A model generated the notes under the pieces. It was not told the DNA's origin, did no database searches, and saw only the letters and a list, made by a program, of their open reading frames with translations. A program made the position numbers and the translations under genes. 43,886 nt of DNA, taken from NCBI GenBank assembly GCA_002688965.1, contig NZEE01000023.1:20407-64292 (forward strand), in the 5' to 3' direction. This DNA comes from an archaeon. GTDB taxonomy: Archaea > Aenigmatarchaeota > Aenigmatarchaeia > GW2011-AR5 > GCA-2688965. Positions 1 to 9,509 of this stretch are shown here, piece after piece (position 1 is the first letter of the stretch; every line of letters starts with the position of its first letter).

Positions 1-2
1 GA

Positions 3-977
3 GAAGCTTTGCAAAAAAGGTATGATGACGCTAAAGATGTACTAGAGGGCAAAGCTGAGGGAAACAAAGAGATTGCGAAGCAGCAGATGATGCAAATGAG
101 AGGGATACTTGCTAAATGGGAGAAACCATCTCCAGTTCCTCCATCAGAAGAAGAAAAAGGTTTTTGGGGTTCTACTTTAGGTATTTTTTCTGATATTGGA
201 GAATCTATTCTTGCAGTGTCAACTCTCGGTCTTGTTGGTGACGTTGGAGGTGGAGCAGATATAGGGAAAGATTTGGCGGTTCTAGGAGAATCTGTTCTTG
301 CAATGTCAACTCTTGGTCTCGTTGGTGACGTTGGAGGTGGAGCAGATCTAGGAAAGGATATTAGTGCTTTAGGAAAGAGTGTTGGTGTCCTAGGAGAATC
401 TGTTCTTGCAATGTCAACTCTCGGTCTTATTGGTGACGTTGGAGGTGGAGCAGATATAGGAAAGGACCTTGGTGTTCTAGGAGAATCTATTCTTGCAATA
501 TCAACTCTCGGTCTTGTTGGTGACGTTGGAGGTGGAGGGTTTGTAGGTGAAAAAGACACAAATACTCAAAAAGTAATACATCCATCTCTTATAAATATAG
601 ACAATAATGTAAGAATGATCGCAAGTCAGAACATGTATTCTGATAATATAAATGCTAACCCGAAAGAATCTTCCCCGGGCGTAACCGCTGATGATTTTGT
701 TTGGCAGTCTGAAGACCGCGGAGTAATGGGAAATGTCAGGGATGATGTTGACCATCTAATAGAAAGTAACGCAGAGCTAAACCGGCAGATACAGAACAAC
801 CCCGAGTTGTTACAAGGGCACATAAGCGGAAAATCATCATCTTCATCTTCCGTAAAAATTGAGCTCCCAGCTGGGTTGTCAAAAGATATAGGCAATAAGA
901 TTGCCTCTCTAGTAGAGAAGTCTGTGATTGAAGCTCAGAAGAAGTTAGTCGAAGATGGTTTTGTGTCTGCTGGATAA
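3..977 (+). CDS. Tail-associated protein, 3' part (5' end outside window), with Gly-rich hydrophobic repeats
   Basis: The frame is open to the left edge (codons for Glu and Ala precede a TTG at 9), so this is probably the C-terminal part of a longer protein and the TTG need not be a real start. The visible part has a charged helical N-terminal segment (about residues 1-40), a Pro/Glu turn, then four repeats containing the core STLGLVGDVGGGAD (or close variants) at roughly residues 65-175, then a polar segment and a helical C-terminus ending in VEDGFVSAG. Hydrophobic Gly-rich helices followed by structural genes fit the end of a tail tape-measure protein, which sits upstream of tail-tip genes in many tailed phages, but no family motif proves it. 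The next ATG is six bases after the stop, so the two genes are probably co-transcribed. Function is not recognised with confidence. Confidence 0.6.
   Translation, partial: EALQKRYDDAKDVLEGKAEGNKEIAKQQMMQMRGILAKWEKPSPVPPSEEEKGFWGSTLGIFSDIGESILAVSTLGLVGDVGGGADIGKDLAVLGESVLAMSTLGLVGDVGGGADLGKDISALGKSVGVLGESVLAMSTLGLIGDVGGGADIGKDLGVLGESILAISTLGLVGDVGGGGFVGEKDTNTQKVIHPSLINIDNNVRMIASQNMYSDNINANPKESSPGVTADDFVWQSEDRGVMGNVRDDVDHLIESNAELNRQIQNNPELLQGHISGKSSSSSSVKIELPAGLSKDIGNKIASLVEKSVIEAQKKLVEDGFVSAG
201..539 (+). repeat. Four in-frame imperfect repeats (72-nt unit) encoding a Gly-rich hydrophobic motif
   Basis: Copies start at 201, 288, 396 and 483. The first three are 72 nt; the fourth loses its end near 539. 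Starts are 87, 108 and 87 nt apart, all multiples of three. Each encodes ES(I/V)LA(V/M/I)STLGL(V/I)GDVGGG, and the first three continue into AD(I/L)GKD. Copies are nearly identical at DNA level, much closer to each other than the domain paralogues elsewhere in the window, so the expansion looks recent or is kept uniform by recombination. The third spacing unit carries an extra 21-nt linker. Confidence 0.92.
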
Positions 978-983
978 TACCGC

Positions 984-3900
984 ATGGTCTTACAGAGAGG
1001 TTCAATTGCCTATAACCCAAAAGATTTAGAGCCTTGGGGCTATATTGATGCAATAATAACAAATACGCCGCTGGACGAAATGCCAAAGGGGTCTTATGGA
1101 ATTAGTTGGCCAGTAGGTACATTTATCACTAGCTGGGGGCAAGAGCTGCCTGCTGCAGAATTTTTCTTTAGGGCAGTTCCTCAGGACATTCCAGCAACAC
1201 AGAGTTCTGTAACCTATATTTCAATTCTTACTTTTATATATTATGATATAGATGGGGTCGAGGTTGAAAGAAGAACTAGGACAGTTAGGTTTGTTATCCA
1301 GTATGCTTACGACACTCCAGATGAGGACTTGCCTCAGAATTCATTAAATACATACTATTTATTTTTAGATAGAGAATCAAGAATTCGTGTAGAGTTTGAA
1401 GTTATAGGCACTCTTCAGCTGGCTCCTGACAGCGAGTTGGCATCGAGAATAGCAGGTCTTCAATATGATGATACGCCAGTGTTCGGTAGAAATAACATTA
1501 GGCAATTACCATCGGATCAACTTGGAATGGCGCTTAGTTGGAGTGAAAGTACGCCAATGCCACAGGCTGGTTCAACGGTTGGCTTGTCTTTTGGAATATT
1601 TGGGGGAATGGGGTTTCCCGATATTATGGGCGCAGGGGTTGCTACTGGTCATAAAATAAAATGGGTATTTCAGATAATTAACGCAAAGACAATCGTTAAC
1701 AGAAAAATAACAATAACACAATCTATGATAGATACTCCAAGAATTTCAGGGAGTATTCCTATTCAAATAGTTGGAGATGAGGAGGGTATCACTAGGGTTT
1801 TGTGTGCCAGGGATGAACCTCTTGACCTTAACGAAGATGAGTTGGCAAATTTGGGTATAGATTTTCCAGAAGCCATAAATAATGGAGTAGATGGAAATAG
1901 AGCTGTTATGAATATGTATAACGATAGCGCACTGTGGAATAAGTCGCTTAAACAAATTTATAGGAGTGATTTTACAGAGCACCAAGTTATTTTGCACGGA
2001 GGTCAGGGAATTCATGGTGGGAGTAAAATTCAGTCATCTATTCATAATAGCGAATATGATTTAATGGCTAATACTATTCTTATAGACCCAGTTGATGATA
2101 ATGGCGAAGAGATTGAGGCTGGTCATGAAATTTATGTAACCTATGGACATGTGTATGATTTTATGCTGAGGCAGATAGTGGAGGTTAAGCAGACTTTTTC
2201 ATCTGTTTTTATTGCGGGTGTTCCGTTTTCATATGGAGCAGGTCAATCACCAGTTGATGTATATAGCTATTTACCTAGTAGTTATTGGGTTTCTGTTGAG
2301 GATACTGATACATATATATATGATGATATAAATTGGGAAAACAGAGAACAAAGCGAGGGAGATTTTACTGGTATTATAGTTGTAGATCCTAATGAAAAAT
2401 TTCTTCCAAAAGCAACTTGGGCTACATACATTGAGGATAAAGAAAAGATAAAACAAGCAGCAGAAGATGAAATTCCATCTAATGAGGTACAGGTTGGTTT
2501 AGTTAAGGTTTTTGGTCAGAGGCTTACAAATTCGATGAGGGATATAAATGACATTAGTGGATACAGTATGGTGACTGATTATCCTGCTTTTCCTAACGGG
2601 TTAATTGTTGGGTCTTATAGTTATGATGGAGGTAAGCCCGGAGGTATATTGTGGATAAATGTATTTAGTCTTAATGTTAGAGTTCTAGTTCCAAGAGATG
2701 AGATAAGAGATCAAGATTGGTTCTATGAGTGGTTCTATGATAACATAAACCTTGGGTCTAGAAATAATAGTCATGGATCATCTCCTTCGGATTTATGGGT
2801 TGGTTCGGAGTTTGGTCCAACTAATGATGTATTTTTTGATCAAAATATTTTTGTAAATTCATTTATTAACGACAACAATAAGGTTGCATATGAAGGTTAC
2901 ACTGCGGAGGCTCTTAAAAACTGTTCTAAATTTAATCCGCTTGATGACACTAATACAACCGGCATCGGGGTCTCTAATTTTGATTTCTTTGAGCCAGGAA
3001 CTACAGATTCAAGAGTACCTGGGTTACCTGGAATTGAAAGCGAATATTATTCTGATGCCTCTAGTGCCACTTTTATTACCCCCCCAAGGATAAGTCCTGA
3101 ACCAAAAGTTTGGGAACCAATAACCATGTCTGTGGCAGGAGTTGGAGCCGGAAGTGCTGGGCTATCATCTCAAGTGGCTCAATATACAAAATTTCATCCA
3201 TTACAATTAAATAATAGTGGAAGGGTTTATTTTGAGAAAAAACCAAGTTCAGATACTAACGTTCTTATTTGGACAAGAGCTATCACATCTGCTGCAAACA
3301 ATGCAACAGTCAATCACGGAAGGACTAGGGGAATATATGCCTCTCCAGACCTAGAGGGCGTACACTCTAGATTGCATACTACAGACAAGGATATTCTAAA
3401 TGACGTTTATTCTATGGAATTAATTAATTCTGGATTTTCTCATACAATACTTGTTCAGGATGTCTCTTATCGACTATATTCATACAGGGAAAATTCTGAA
3501 GCAGAACTAAATTATACAAAAGGAATTAGAGTAGTCCCTTCTGCAGATACTGTGTCGATAGATCTCAAGAAGCCATTAACAAAGGGGTTTAATGAGTTTG
3601 AATTAATTTTGCCAGGATATGCCGAGAGGCTCATTTTATATTATGATATTGATGATAGTAAATTGAAAGAAGCAGAAATATATTTATTAATTATCGGAGA
3701 GTCAGATGATGAGTATATAGATGTTAAGAATTTAACTTCAAGTGGATATATTGACATATATTTAGGATATCTTACTGGAACAGTTTATATTTCATCAAAT
3801 GTTCATGACTCTATCTCTAGTATGTCGGCTAGTATTCACTGGATAAGTGAAGGAGAATTTGACAGGATATCTGGAACGTGTATATCTTGTTCTCCTATTA

Positions 3901-5288
3901 TTGATAGTGTTGGTAACTATAATATATTTGAATTAATTTCAAAGACATCAAAGACAAACCTTTCTGTTCTTAGATCGGGGAGCGGTAAGGGTCCATATTT
4001 TATGTTTCCATATCTTTTTTTAACGTTTGATTCAGAAGAAATACTGGGCATGATAGTTAAAAGTGATTACAGTAACAAGGTTGCTTATATATTTTTTACC
4101 ATAAATGGATCTCTTCTTATGAAGAAGGTAATTTTTTCTGATTTAGATATATCTCAGGCATCTAATATTGATCTTAATTTCTTAAATAACGGGATAGATG
4201 GTTCTGCTTTTGTTAACACTGGTACTGAAGGACAGGAGGGTCAGCTTTTATCTTATAATTATTTCTTAGAATTATTTAATGACTGTCATCAGGCAGCCAG
4301 GTTGTACTTTGAGCCAGCATACTTAGTCCAAAGTAATGTGGCTGATAATTTATGGATTGAAAATGAACTTCTATCTTCATCTGTGTATGCTGCATATGAG
4401 GGAAGTGTATCGTTTGAAAGTTATGATCTTTCTGATTTAGACGGGACAGATCAGTATACTTCTAGAGTGGTTGCTTCTGATGGATTAATAAGGGCATACT
4501 TAGATGATGATACTGATTTTTTCAATAAGTCTGGGTATACCGTCCCAGTTGATGGTAGTTTTACTGTAGAGATTTTATCGAATGGGTCTATGATTGTTCT
4601 TTATACACATGAGGGTAAGGTCTATGGTAGAGTTAAGTCCGAAGACAAAGAGTGGGTATCTTTATTTAATGTGGACAACAAGGTACTTGGTTTTCAGCCC
4701 GTTCGTGTCTCTAAGCTTTCCGCTCAAGAGGTTGGGCTGCCGGAGTCTACCGACATGGACAGTATAGGGTTGGCGGATTTAGACGAAAGTGATGTAGATA
4801 TGGATCTGTCCAATGACTCTCTCGATGTTAATTCCATTAGTTCATGTTATGATTCTAAGTCGGATAATTTATATTTATTTTATAATTTAGATGGATTTTG
4901 CGCTTTTCATAAAATTAGAGGAACTTCTATCTCAAAGAGCGTTGGAGTTGGTATATTTTATCAACTAGATAGTACAACTCCAAGGGCAATTTTGAGCTCA
5001 AAAGAAGATGATATGCCAATTTTTTTAGTTGGAGAAGTGTCTGATGAGCTTTTTGATGCAATATCCGTTGAAGGAAATAATTATTTACAATTTAAATATC
5101 CTATAGAGTCTATTCCTGATTTTCAGGGAGATGAAATGTTAATACAGGGATCTCCCGCCTCTTCATTTACATTAAGTGATGGAATAGTTAGGTTTATGTA
5201 TATAGACTCTTATGAGTCTTTGCGTGGTGGGATAATAGCCGGATCTCAACCTCAGCTTGACGTTCAATTGAGAGATAAAAATGATTGA
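984..5288 (+). CDS. Large virion/tail protein of unknown function (1434 aa)
   Basis: I do not recognise a named family. The start at 984 is the first ATG after the previous stop; no clear Shine-Dalgarno sequence precedes it, so translation may be coupled to the upstream gene. Residues 1-250 look like beta-rich domains (FVIQYAYDTPDEDLP, then a Gly-rich GIFGGMGFPDIMGAG stretch). Residues about 950-1430 contain repeated short beta motifs of propeller type, such as SNKVAYIFFTINGSL and GSMIVLYTHEGKVYGRV, followed by DNLYLFYNLDGFCAFHKI. There is no signal peptide or membrane segment. It lies between a possible tape-measure end and the putative hub, the place of distal tail or tail-tip proteins, which is the only functional hint. 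Its last 8 bases overlap the next start (ATGATTGA), typical of translational coupling. Confidence 0.72.
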   Translation: MVLQRGSIAYNPKDLEPWGYIDAIITNTPLDEMPKGSYGISWPVGTFITSWGQELPAAEFFFRAVPQDIPATQSSVTYISILTFIYYDIDGVEVERRTRTVRFVIQYAYDTPDEDLPQNSLNTYYLFLDRESRIRVEFEVIGTLQLAPDSELASRIAGLQYDDTPVFGRNNIRQLPSDQLGMALSWSESTPMPQAGSTVGLSFGIFGGMGFPDIMGAGVATGHKIKWVFQIINAKTIVNRKITITQSMIDTPRISGSIPIQIVGDEEGITRVLCARDEPLDLNEDELANLGIDFPEAINNGVDGNRAVMNMYNDSALWNKSLKQIYRSDFTEHQVILHGGQGIHGGSKIQSSIHNSEYDLMANTILIDPVDDNGEEIEAGHEIYVTYGHVYDFMLRQIVEVKQTFSSVFIAGVPFSYGAGQSPVDVYSYLPSSYWVSVEDTDTYIYDDINWENREQSEGDFTGIIVVDPNEKFLPKATWATYIEDKEKIKQAAEDEIPSNEVQVGLVKVFGQRLTNSMRDINDISGYSMVTDYPAFPNGLIVGSYSYDGGKPGGILWINVFSLNVRVLVPRDEIRDQDWFYEWFYDNINLGSRNNSHGSSPSDLWVGSEFGPTNDVFFDQNIFVNSFINDNNKVAYEGYTAEALKNCSKFNPLDDTNTTGIGVSNFDFFEPGTTDSRVPGLPGIESEYYSDASSATFITPPRISPEPKVWEPITMSVAGVGAGSAGLSSQVAQYTKFHPLQLNNSGRVYFEKKPSSDTNVLIWTRAITSAANNATVNHGRTRGIYASPDLEGVHSRLHTTDKDILNDVYSMELINSGFSHTILVQDVSYRLYSYRENSEAELNYTKGIRVVPSADTVSIDLKKPLTKGFNEFELILPGYAERLILYYDIDDSKLKEAEIYLLIIGESDDEYIDVKNLTSSGYIDIYLGYLTGTVYISSNVHDSISSMSASIHWISEGEFDRISGTCISCSPIIDSVGNYNIFELISKTSKTNLSVLRSGSGKGPYFMFPYLFLTFDSEEILGMIVKSDYSNKVAYIFFTINGSLLMKKVIFSDLDISQASNIDLNFLNNGIDGSAFVNTGTEGQEGQLLSYNYFLELFNDCHQAARLYFEPAYLVQSNVADNLWIENELLSSSVYAAYEGSVSFESYDLSDLDGTDQYTSRVVASDGLIRAYLDDDTDFFNKSGYTVPVDGSFTVEILSNGSMIVLYTHEGKVYGRVKSEDKEWVSLFNVDNKVLGFQPVRVSKLSAQEVGLPESTDMDSIGLADLDESDVDMDLSNDSLDVNSISSCYDSKSDNLYLFYNLDGFCAFHKIRGTSISKSVGVGIFYQLDSTTPRAILSSKEDDMPIFLVGEVSDELFDAISVEGNNYLQFKYPIESIPDFQGDEMLIQGSPASSFTLSDGIVRFMYIDSYESLRGGIIAGSQPQLDVQLRDKND

Positions 5289-8200
5289 ATCACAACCAGT
5301 TTCTGATTTTTTCCCACCAGCAATTAATGCTTCTAATTATTCTGGAAATGAATCTTCTCCTTTTAATACTGGAGTTATCCGTTTTAGTGCTAGAATTTTT
5401 GAAAACAAACCTATTCGAGAGAGAAATAGACAAATATATGAATTCTTTTTTAATGATACTACTGTTGGAAATATTAAATCTTCTGCGTTAAATACCTTAG
5501 ATAGCATATATGCTTCTAATAACGAAGATTCAAGTCGTGGAATTGGTATCATGGCTATGAATTATATTCGTCATACATTTTTGTGTAAACTTAAAAAGAC
5601 TCAAGACGGTCAAATACAGGACGAGAAGGAATACACTTCTTCTGCTATGGAGACCGAGCAATTTGGTGGATACAATAGTCAATTTGTAAGGTCGACAACT
5701 GAAGGTGAAGATATATCTGATATTCCAAGATATGATGATGTGTCTTTTTTTCATGGTGATTATAATAGGTTCACATCATTAGAGTCAGAGCAATATCACA
5801 GTTGTTTTATACAAAGTGGTAGCATATATACAGACATAGATATGTCTTACCTTGCTTTTGTTCTTAAGAATCTATCTGAATCAATACCATTCGGGTTTGG
5901 CGGTGTTGCTGGAGAAAAATCTGATTTTATATCCTCACTAGTTCCAGATGTTGGTATGAGGGGGTTTGCTCCGGTTTTCCAGAAATCTAGTAAAATTGCA
6001 TCTTGGACAGTAGAGCAGTGGGAGGAAGAGGGAAAGAAGTTGCAGGATGTATCTTATATTTCTGTTAACTGCTCGTATCCTGGAAATTTCTACGAACAAG
6101 CATTAGCAAAAGAAGTTTTAGATACTTTTGACTCTGGACAGAAGTCATATATTATGGGGGAGCCAATCACCAACACTCAAACATCTTATCATAATATTCC
6201 TCCGGGGAAACACATGAGCTTTAAGAAGCTTACTCCGATATTCCCAGGTGAAGATTTTTCTGTTTCTTTTAGAAGAGAGACCAGTGATGAGTCGGTAGCA
6301 ACAACTAAACCAGCCAGTAGCTCTGTTGCTTTTTTACTTAAGGATTCTCTTAAGTTCATTGATCCTTATTACAGAGAGGGGGTGAATCCTAACGACCTAA
6401 GCGAGGTTCCCCCTAATTTTGCTGTTGCGAGATTTGTTCCTCACACAGATGAAGACGGAGAGCCTAATGGATTAAAGCTTTCTAATATGGCAAGTGATTT
6501 TTCATCAGAGCCATATGTTATTATTGAAATAGATGGAGGGATTAATCATAGGTATTTTCTAATAATAGCAAACAACGAGCCCATTAGGTTTATAGAGGTT
6601 ACAGATAGTCCTGAACTTGTAGATATATATGGGGCAGAAATGGGATTCGACAAAAGTTCTAGAGTTGTTGAAAAGGTTATTCTATCATCTCATTCGGATG
6701 GTAGGAGTAATCTTCTGTATGAGTTTGATATTAGCGGTGAAAGGTTGTTGAAAGAAGATAGGTTTAAGGTTTCTTTTCAGCATACAAATGGGGCACTTAG
6801 AATAAAATTTGACAATATAGATAAGCCGTATGTTATTTCTAGAGAGAAGCTTGGAGCTCAATTTCAGTCTGCATTAAATAATGGGGAATTTGGAGAAGGG
6901 TCAATATCTTCCGATAATTTCAATAAGATTGATTGGGTCTTTAGCCCCATCAAACTTAGGGGATTCCCTAGTATTCATATTGGACATTATTCTGTTGCTT
7001 TTAATTTTTCACCAATTACATATACAGATAGGGCATCTATAGATCCTGTAATTCCAGTTCCTGTATTGGGATTTTTTGGTGCACGCACTAAGAAAAATTC
7101 ATCCTTTGGTGCGGATGATAGATACCACATCCCAAACTGGTTAAGAAATCAGGGTCCAATTCTTTATTTACCTCCATTTGTTGGCGGCGGTGGTGGTGGT
7201 AGTAGTAGTGGTGGCGCAGGTGGTGGTGATAATGGAGATAATGTAACAAGTATGCTTCTTAGGACGAAGGGGGCTCCATTCGATGCTGATGAAGATGGAA
7301 AATCATCAGCAGACGTTGCCTCGGCAGGCGACTCTACTCCTTCATCTGATGATGGAGAGTCAATCCCCGGGTCAGAAGAGCCATATTATAAACAACAGGC
7401 AACAAGATATGTTGAAATAGTTAATGGCAGCAGTGTTGGCTTCAATTCTGATAAATTACCAGAGAGCCAGTTGCAGTTAATTCCCGGTATATTTTCTTCT
7501 GTCCCAAGCTCTGTAAATTATTTTGTGCACGGAAGTCTTCTATCTCCTTCTGTTATCAGCTGTAAAAAGACAAGAAACACATCAGTTGAGGCTCAGGACT
7601 CTCAGTATGCCTTTCAATACAATCCGTCAATAGATCTGATTGCAGGCTCCGTTTCTCTTTCTCATCCATACCCGTCTAATTCAGACAATAACGATGACCC
7701 TTGGGATATTCATGATTGCATACGACCAATTTGTTATGGATTTACTTCATTTGTATCAGAGAGTAAAGAGCCAATATATGATCATGAGACAAAAGAGGTT
7801 GGTCAACATGTAAAATCATTTTCTGATAACTGGTCAAGAAGTGATAGGACTTCAATTGAGCACAATGGGGACATAACCTTTTTCTTGTCCAGAGGTGGGA
7901 CAGGTGGAATCGAGGGAGTGGGAGTTACTCCTTCTTCAGTTGGATCTCCGTCTGCTCCAGCATGGGGGTGTAGTAATTTAATTTCTGGTAGCCTTGCCGA
8001 TGACTCTCCATTTAGTTCTAATATGGTAAGTGGAACGTGCTCTGGAACAGACACTGAGGCACCGTATGGGTCTAGCTTTATTGATGAAACTGAGTTTTTA
8101 ACCAGCCTTCAGGACAAGACATTTTACATTAGGATATATGCGTGGAGAGAGACAGGTAGTCCGGATAGTACTATTTTTCATGGAACCACCGACAATAATG

Positions 8201-9402
8201 CCCCTAGTGATACTACAAAGAATCATTTAATATTTACTGGATTATGTGAGCAAAGTAATTTTACTATTTATGATAGTCATGTCGAGATGAGTTGTACTCT
8301 TTCTGATTATAGTAAGATATTGGATGATACATTTTGGTTTAACAGCCCATATTACGATGCAATGAGAGACGTGAACGTTATATATGATATAGCTCAGCAA
8401 GTCGGTTTCTTGTCGGGAGAATATGATGGAGATTTTGACCCAGCGAGTCTGGTGAAAAAATATGCTGAACTACCAACATCTTCTGAGTATAGTGTTTTGG
8501 AGCATAATGGAGAGTGCTATACTTACAATGATTATGTTCTTCCTGGACATTATGATCCACTTCAAAATCCATTATATAAATTTCCACAGGGGGAGGCTTT
8601 TGCTACATCTTTAAAGAAACTTGCTGGAACTGCTGGTAAGACTACTTATTTTGATAGGTTTGGAGTTTTGCACTTTGACGTCCCAGAGGATGAGGAAGAG
8701 ATGTACAATATAGACAAGGCATCCTCTGAGAGAACTTTTGATAGACCACCTATCCAGGCTGCGTTTTTTTGGACATCAAACCCAGATAAGGCAAGTGTGG
8801 AGCCTGACTGGACAGCTGCTGGTGTTACGAACAGTGGAAGTATATGTTGGAATGATGATGCGTTTGCAATATGGAATGTTGTTATTGGCGAATATACTTT
8901 TAAAAGAATGCAAGCTGATACATATAATGAAATTAGAATAGTATCATCTACTCCGGAAATGAAATTACTTATTGGTTCTCAACTTAACACACAATCCCTA
9001 TATGATCCGACTTCGCAGGGATTTAGAGGATATAAGAAGGTTATGTTTCAGCAGAGTGGTTATTTTGGGTCAAGAGCTGCGGTCGAGAAGACAATAGCTA
9101 GATATACGACGATGTTCTCCCCGCCAAGTCATGCATCGTTTACTGTTTTAGGTAGATCTGGGCTTCGACCGATGCATACTATAACTTTAGATGGAATTGG
9201 GATGTCGCAGCCAATGAGGTTAGTTCTTACTAACGTTAAAAACAATATAGATGCATCTAAAAATGAATGGACCACTTCGTTAGAGGGTAGATATTTTTAT
9301 CCTGGTCAAATGCTGTCATTTAAGACAAATAAGTATACATTGTCTCCAGATAGTCCTACTGGATCTCCATCTGGAACTGGAGTTGAGTCCTCTCCCATAT
9401 AA
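5281..9402 (+). CDS. Putative baseplate hub / tail-tip protein (1373 aa) with internal Gly/Ser linker
   Basis: The C-terminal third resembles phage hub proteins of the gp27/GpD type. It has a segment reading FYIRIYAW...FTGL (about residues 948-1000), then VIYDIAQQVGFLSGEYD (about 1034), then GEAFATSLKKLAGTAGK and TTYFDRFGVLHFDVPEDEEE (about 1103-1140), then a final part with LGRSGLRPMHTITLDGIG and a closing NEWTTSLEGRYFYPGQ. This pattern (short-time evaluation of a beta barrel, 'D.FG.L.F' strand, 'G..P.H.I.L.G' strand, 'W.T.L.G' end) is typical of hubs. Residues 1-630 are beta-rich and unassigned; residues about 635-720 form a Gly/Ser, then acidic, low-complexity stretch that looks inserted. 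No lysozyme domain like that of T4 gp5 is visible. The start at 5281 overlaps the previous stop. The role, plugging the tail tube and attaching the baseplate, is inferred. Confidence 0.68.
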   Translation: MIESQPVSDFFPPAINASNYSGNESSPFNTGVIRFSARIFENKPIRERNRQIYEFFFNDTTVGNIKSSALNTLDSIYASNNEDSSRGIGIMAMNYIRHTFLCKLKKTQDGQIQDEKEYTSSAMETEQFGGYNSQFVRSTTEGEDISDIPRYDDVSFFHGDYNRFTSLESEQYHSCFIQSGSIYTDIDMSYLAFVLKNLSESIPFGFGGVAGEKSDFISSLVPDVGMRGFAPVFQKSSKIASWTVEQWEEEGKKLQDVSYISVNCSYPGNFYEQALAKEVLDTFDSGQKSYIMGEPITNTQTSYHNIPPGKHMSFKKLTPIFPGEDFSVSFRRETSDESVATTKPASSSVAFLLKDSLKFIDPYYREGVNPNDLSEVPPNFAVARFVPHTDEDGEPNGLKLSNMASDFSSEPYVIIEIDGGINHRYFLIIANNEPIRFIEVTDSPELVDIYGAEMGFDKSSRVVEKVILSSHSDGRSNLLYEFDISGERLLKEDRFKVSFQHTNGALRIKFDNIDKPYVISREKLGAQFQSALNNGEFGEGSISSDNFNKIDWVFSPIKLRGFPSIHIGHYSVAFNFSPITYTDRASIDPVIPVPVLGFFGARTKKNSSFGADDRYHIPNWLRNQGPILYLPPFVGGGGGGSSSGGAGGGDNGDNVTSMLLRTKGAPFDADEDGKSSADVASAGDSTPSSDDGESIPGSEEPYYKQQATRYVEIVNGSSVGFNSDKLPESQLQLIPGIFSSVPSSVNYFVHGSLLSPSVISCKKTRNTSVEAQDSQYAFQYNPSIDLIAGSVSLSHPYPSNSDNNDDPWDIHDCIRPICYGFTSFVSESKEPIYDHETKEVGQHVKSFSDNWSRSDRTSIEHNGDITFFLSRGGTGGIEGVGVTPSSVGSPSAPAWGCSNLISGSLADDSPFSSNMVSGTCSGTDTEAPYGSSFIDETEFLTSLQDKTFYIRIYAWRETGSPDSTIFHGTTDNNAPSDTTKNHLIFTGLCEQSNFTIYDSHVEMSCTLSDYSKILDDTFWFNSPYYDAMRDVNVIYDIAQQVGFLSGEYDGDFDPASLVKKYAELPTSSEYSVLEHNGECYTYNDYVLPGHYDPLQNPLYKFPQGEAFATSLKKLAGTAGKTTYFDRFGVLHFDVPEDEEEMYNIDKASSERTFDRPPIQAAFFWTSNPDKASVEPDWTAAGVTNSGSICWNDDAFAIWNVVIGEYTFKRMQADTYNEIRIVSSTPEMKLLIGSQLNTQSLYDPTSQGFRGYKKVMFQQSGYFGSRAAVEKTIARYTTMFSPPSHASFTVLGRSGLRPMHTITLDGIGMSQPMRLVLTNVKNNIDASKNEWTTSLEGRYFYPGQMLSFKTNKYTLSPDSPTGSPSGTGVESSPI
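7183..7242 (+). repeat. Gly/Ser-rich low-complexity linker in the hub gene
   Basis: GGN codons with AGT codons encode VGGGGGGSSSGGAGGGDNG starting about residue 634, followed by about 70 acidic, Ser-rich residues (DADEDGKSSADVASAGDS). It probably forms a flexible linker or exposed loop between the N-terminal region and the hub domain. Similar Gly/Asp tracts occur in three other genes of this window. Confidence 0.9.
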
Positions 9403-9509
9403 AGGGCTTTTACCTAACTATTGGAATTAATAATAAGGTGACTGAGCAATAGTATATATTTGAACATTATTAACTATTTCGTCATTATTAAATAAAAAAG
9501 GATTATTTT
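9403..9509 (+). promoter_or_regulatory. Longest non-coding gap; candidate leader/promoter region
   Basis: This 107-bp AT-rich stretch is the only gap over 30 bp in the window, so it is the best place for a promoter or processing site for the downstream genes. It holds a 9-bp direct repeat CATTATTAA at 9465-9473 and 9483-9491, an 8-bp inverted repeat (9427-9434 with 9466-9473) made only of A and T, and AGTATATATTTG at 9451-9462. No good -35/-10 pair or T4-type late promoter is visible, and there is no convincing terminator hairpin after the hub stop codon. The regulatory role is inferred from position. Confidence 0.35.
9497..9502 (+). promoter_or_regulatory. Shine-Dalgarno sequence for the 71-residue gene
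   Basis: AAAGGA ends seven bases before the ATG at 9510, the best ribosome binding site in the window. It supports this start and suggests independent, strong translation of the small gene. Confidence 0.7.

Noticed and set aside
201..539. CRISPR array or tandem non-coding repeat from the regular units near the left end
   Set aside because: The repeats are in frame and 72 nt long, spacers are only 15-36 nt of coding sequence, and the encoded protein motif is preserved; this is a coding repeat.
590..597. TATAAATA resembling a T4-type late promoter
   Set aside because: It lies inside a gene, and such octamers recur by chance across this AT-rich window; no other promoter context is present.
501..1086. 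Reverse-strand ORFs opposite the first two genes (60 to 116 codons), and similar minus-strand ORFs across the window, up to 208 codons at 25270-25896
   Set aside because: They lie wholly opposite long, well-supported + strand genes, have no ribosome binding sites or recognisable domains, and their composition is what antisense of AT-rich, Ser/Asp-rich coding sequence gives.
9402..9414. Possible terminator AAAGGGCTTTTA after the hub gene
   Set aside because: The stem would be four weak pairs around a two-base loop with no following T-run, too small for a terminator.
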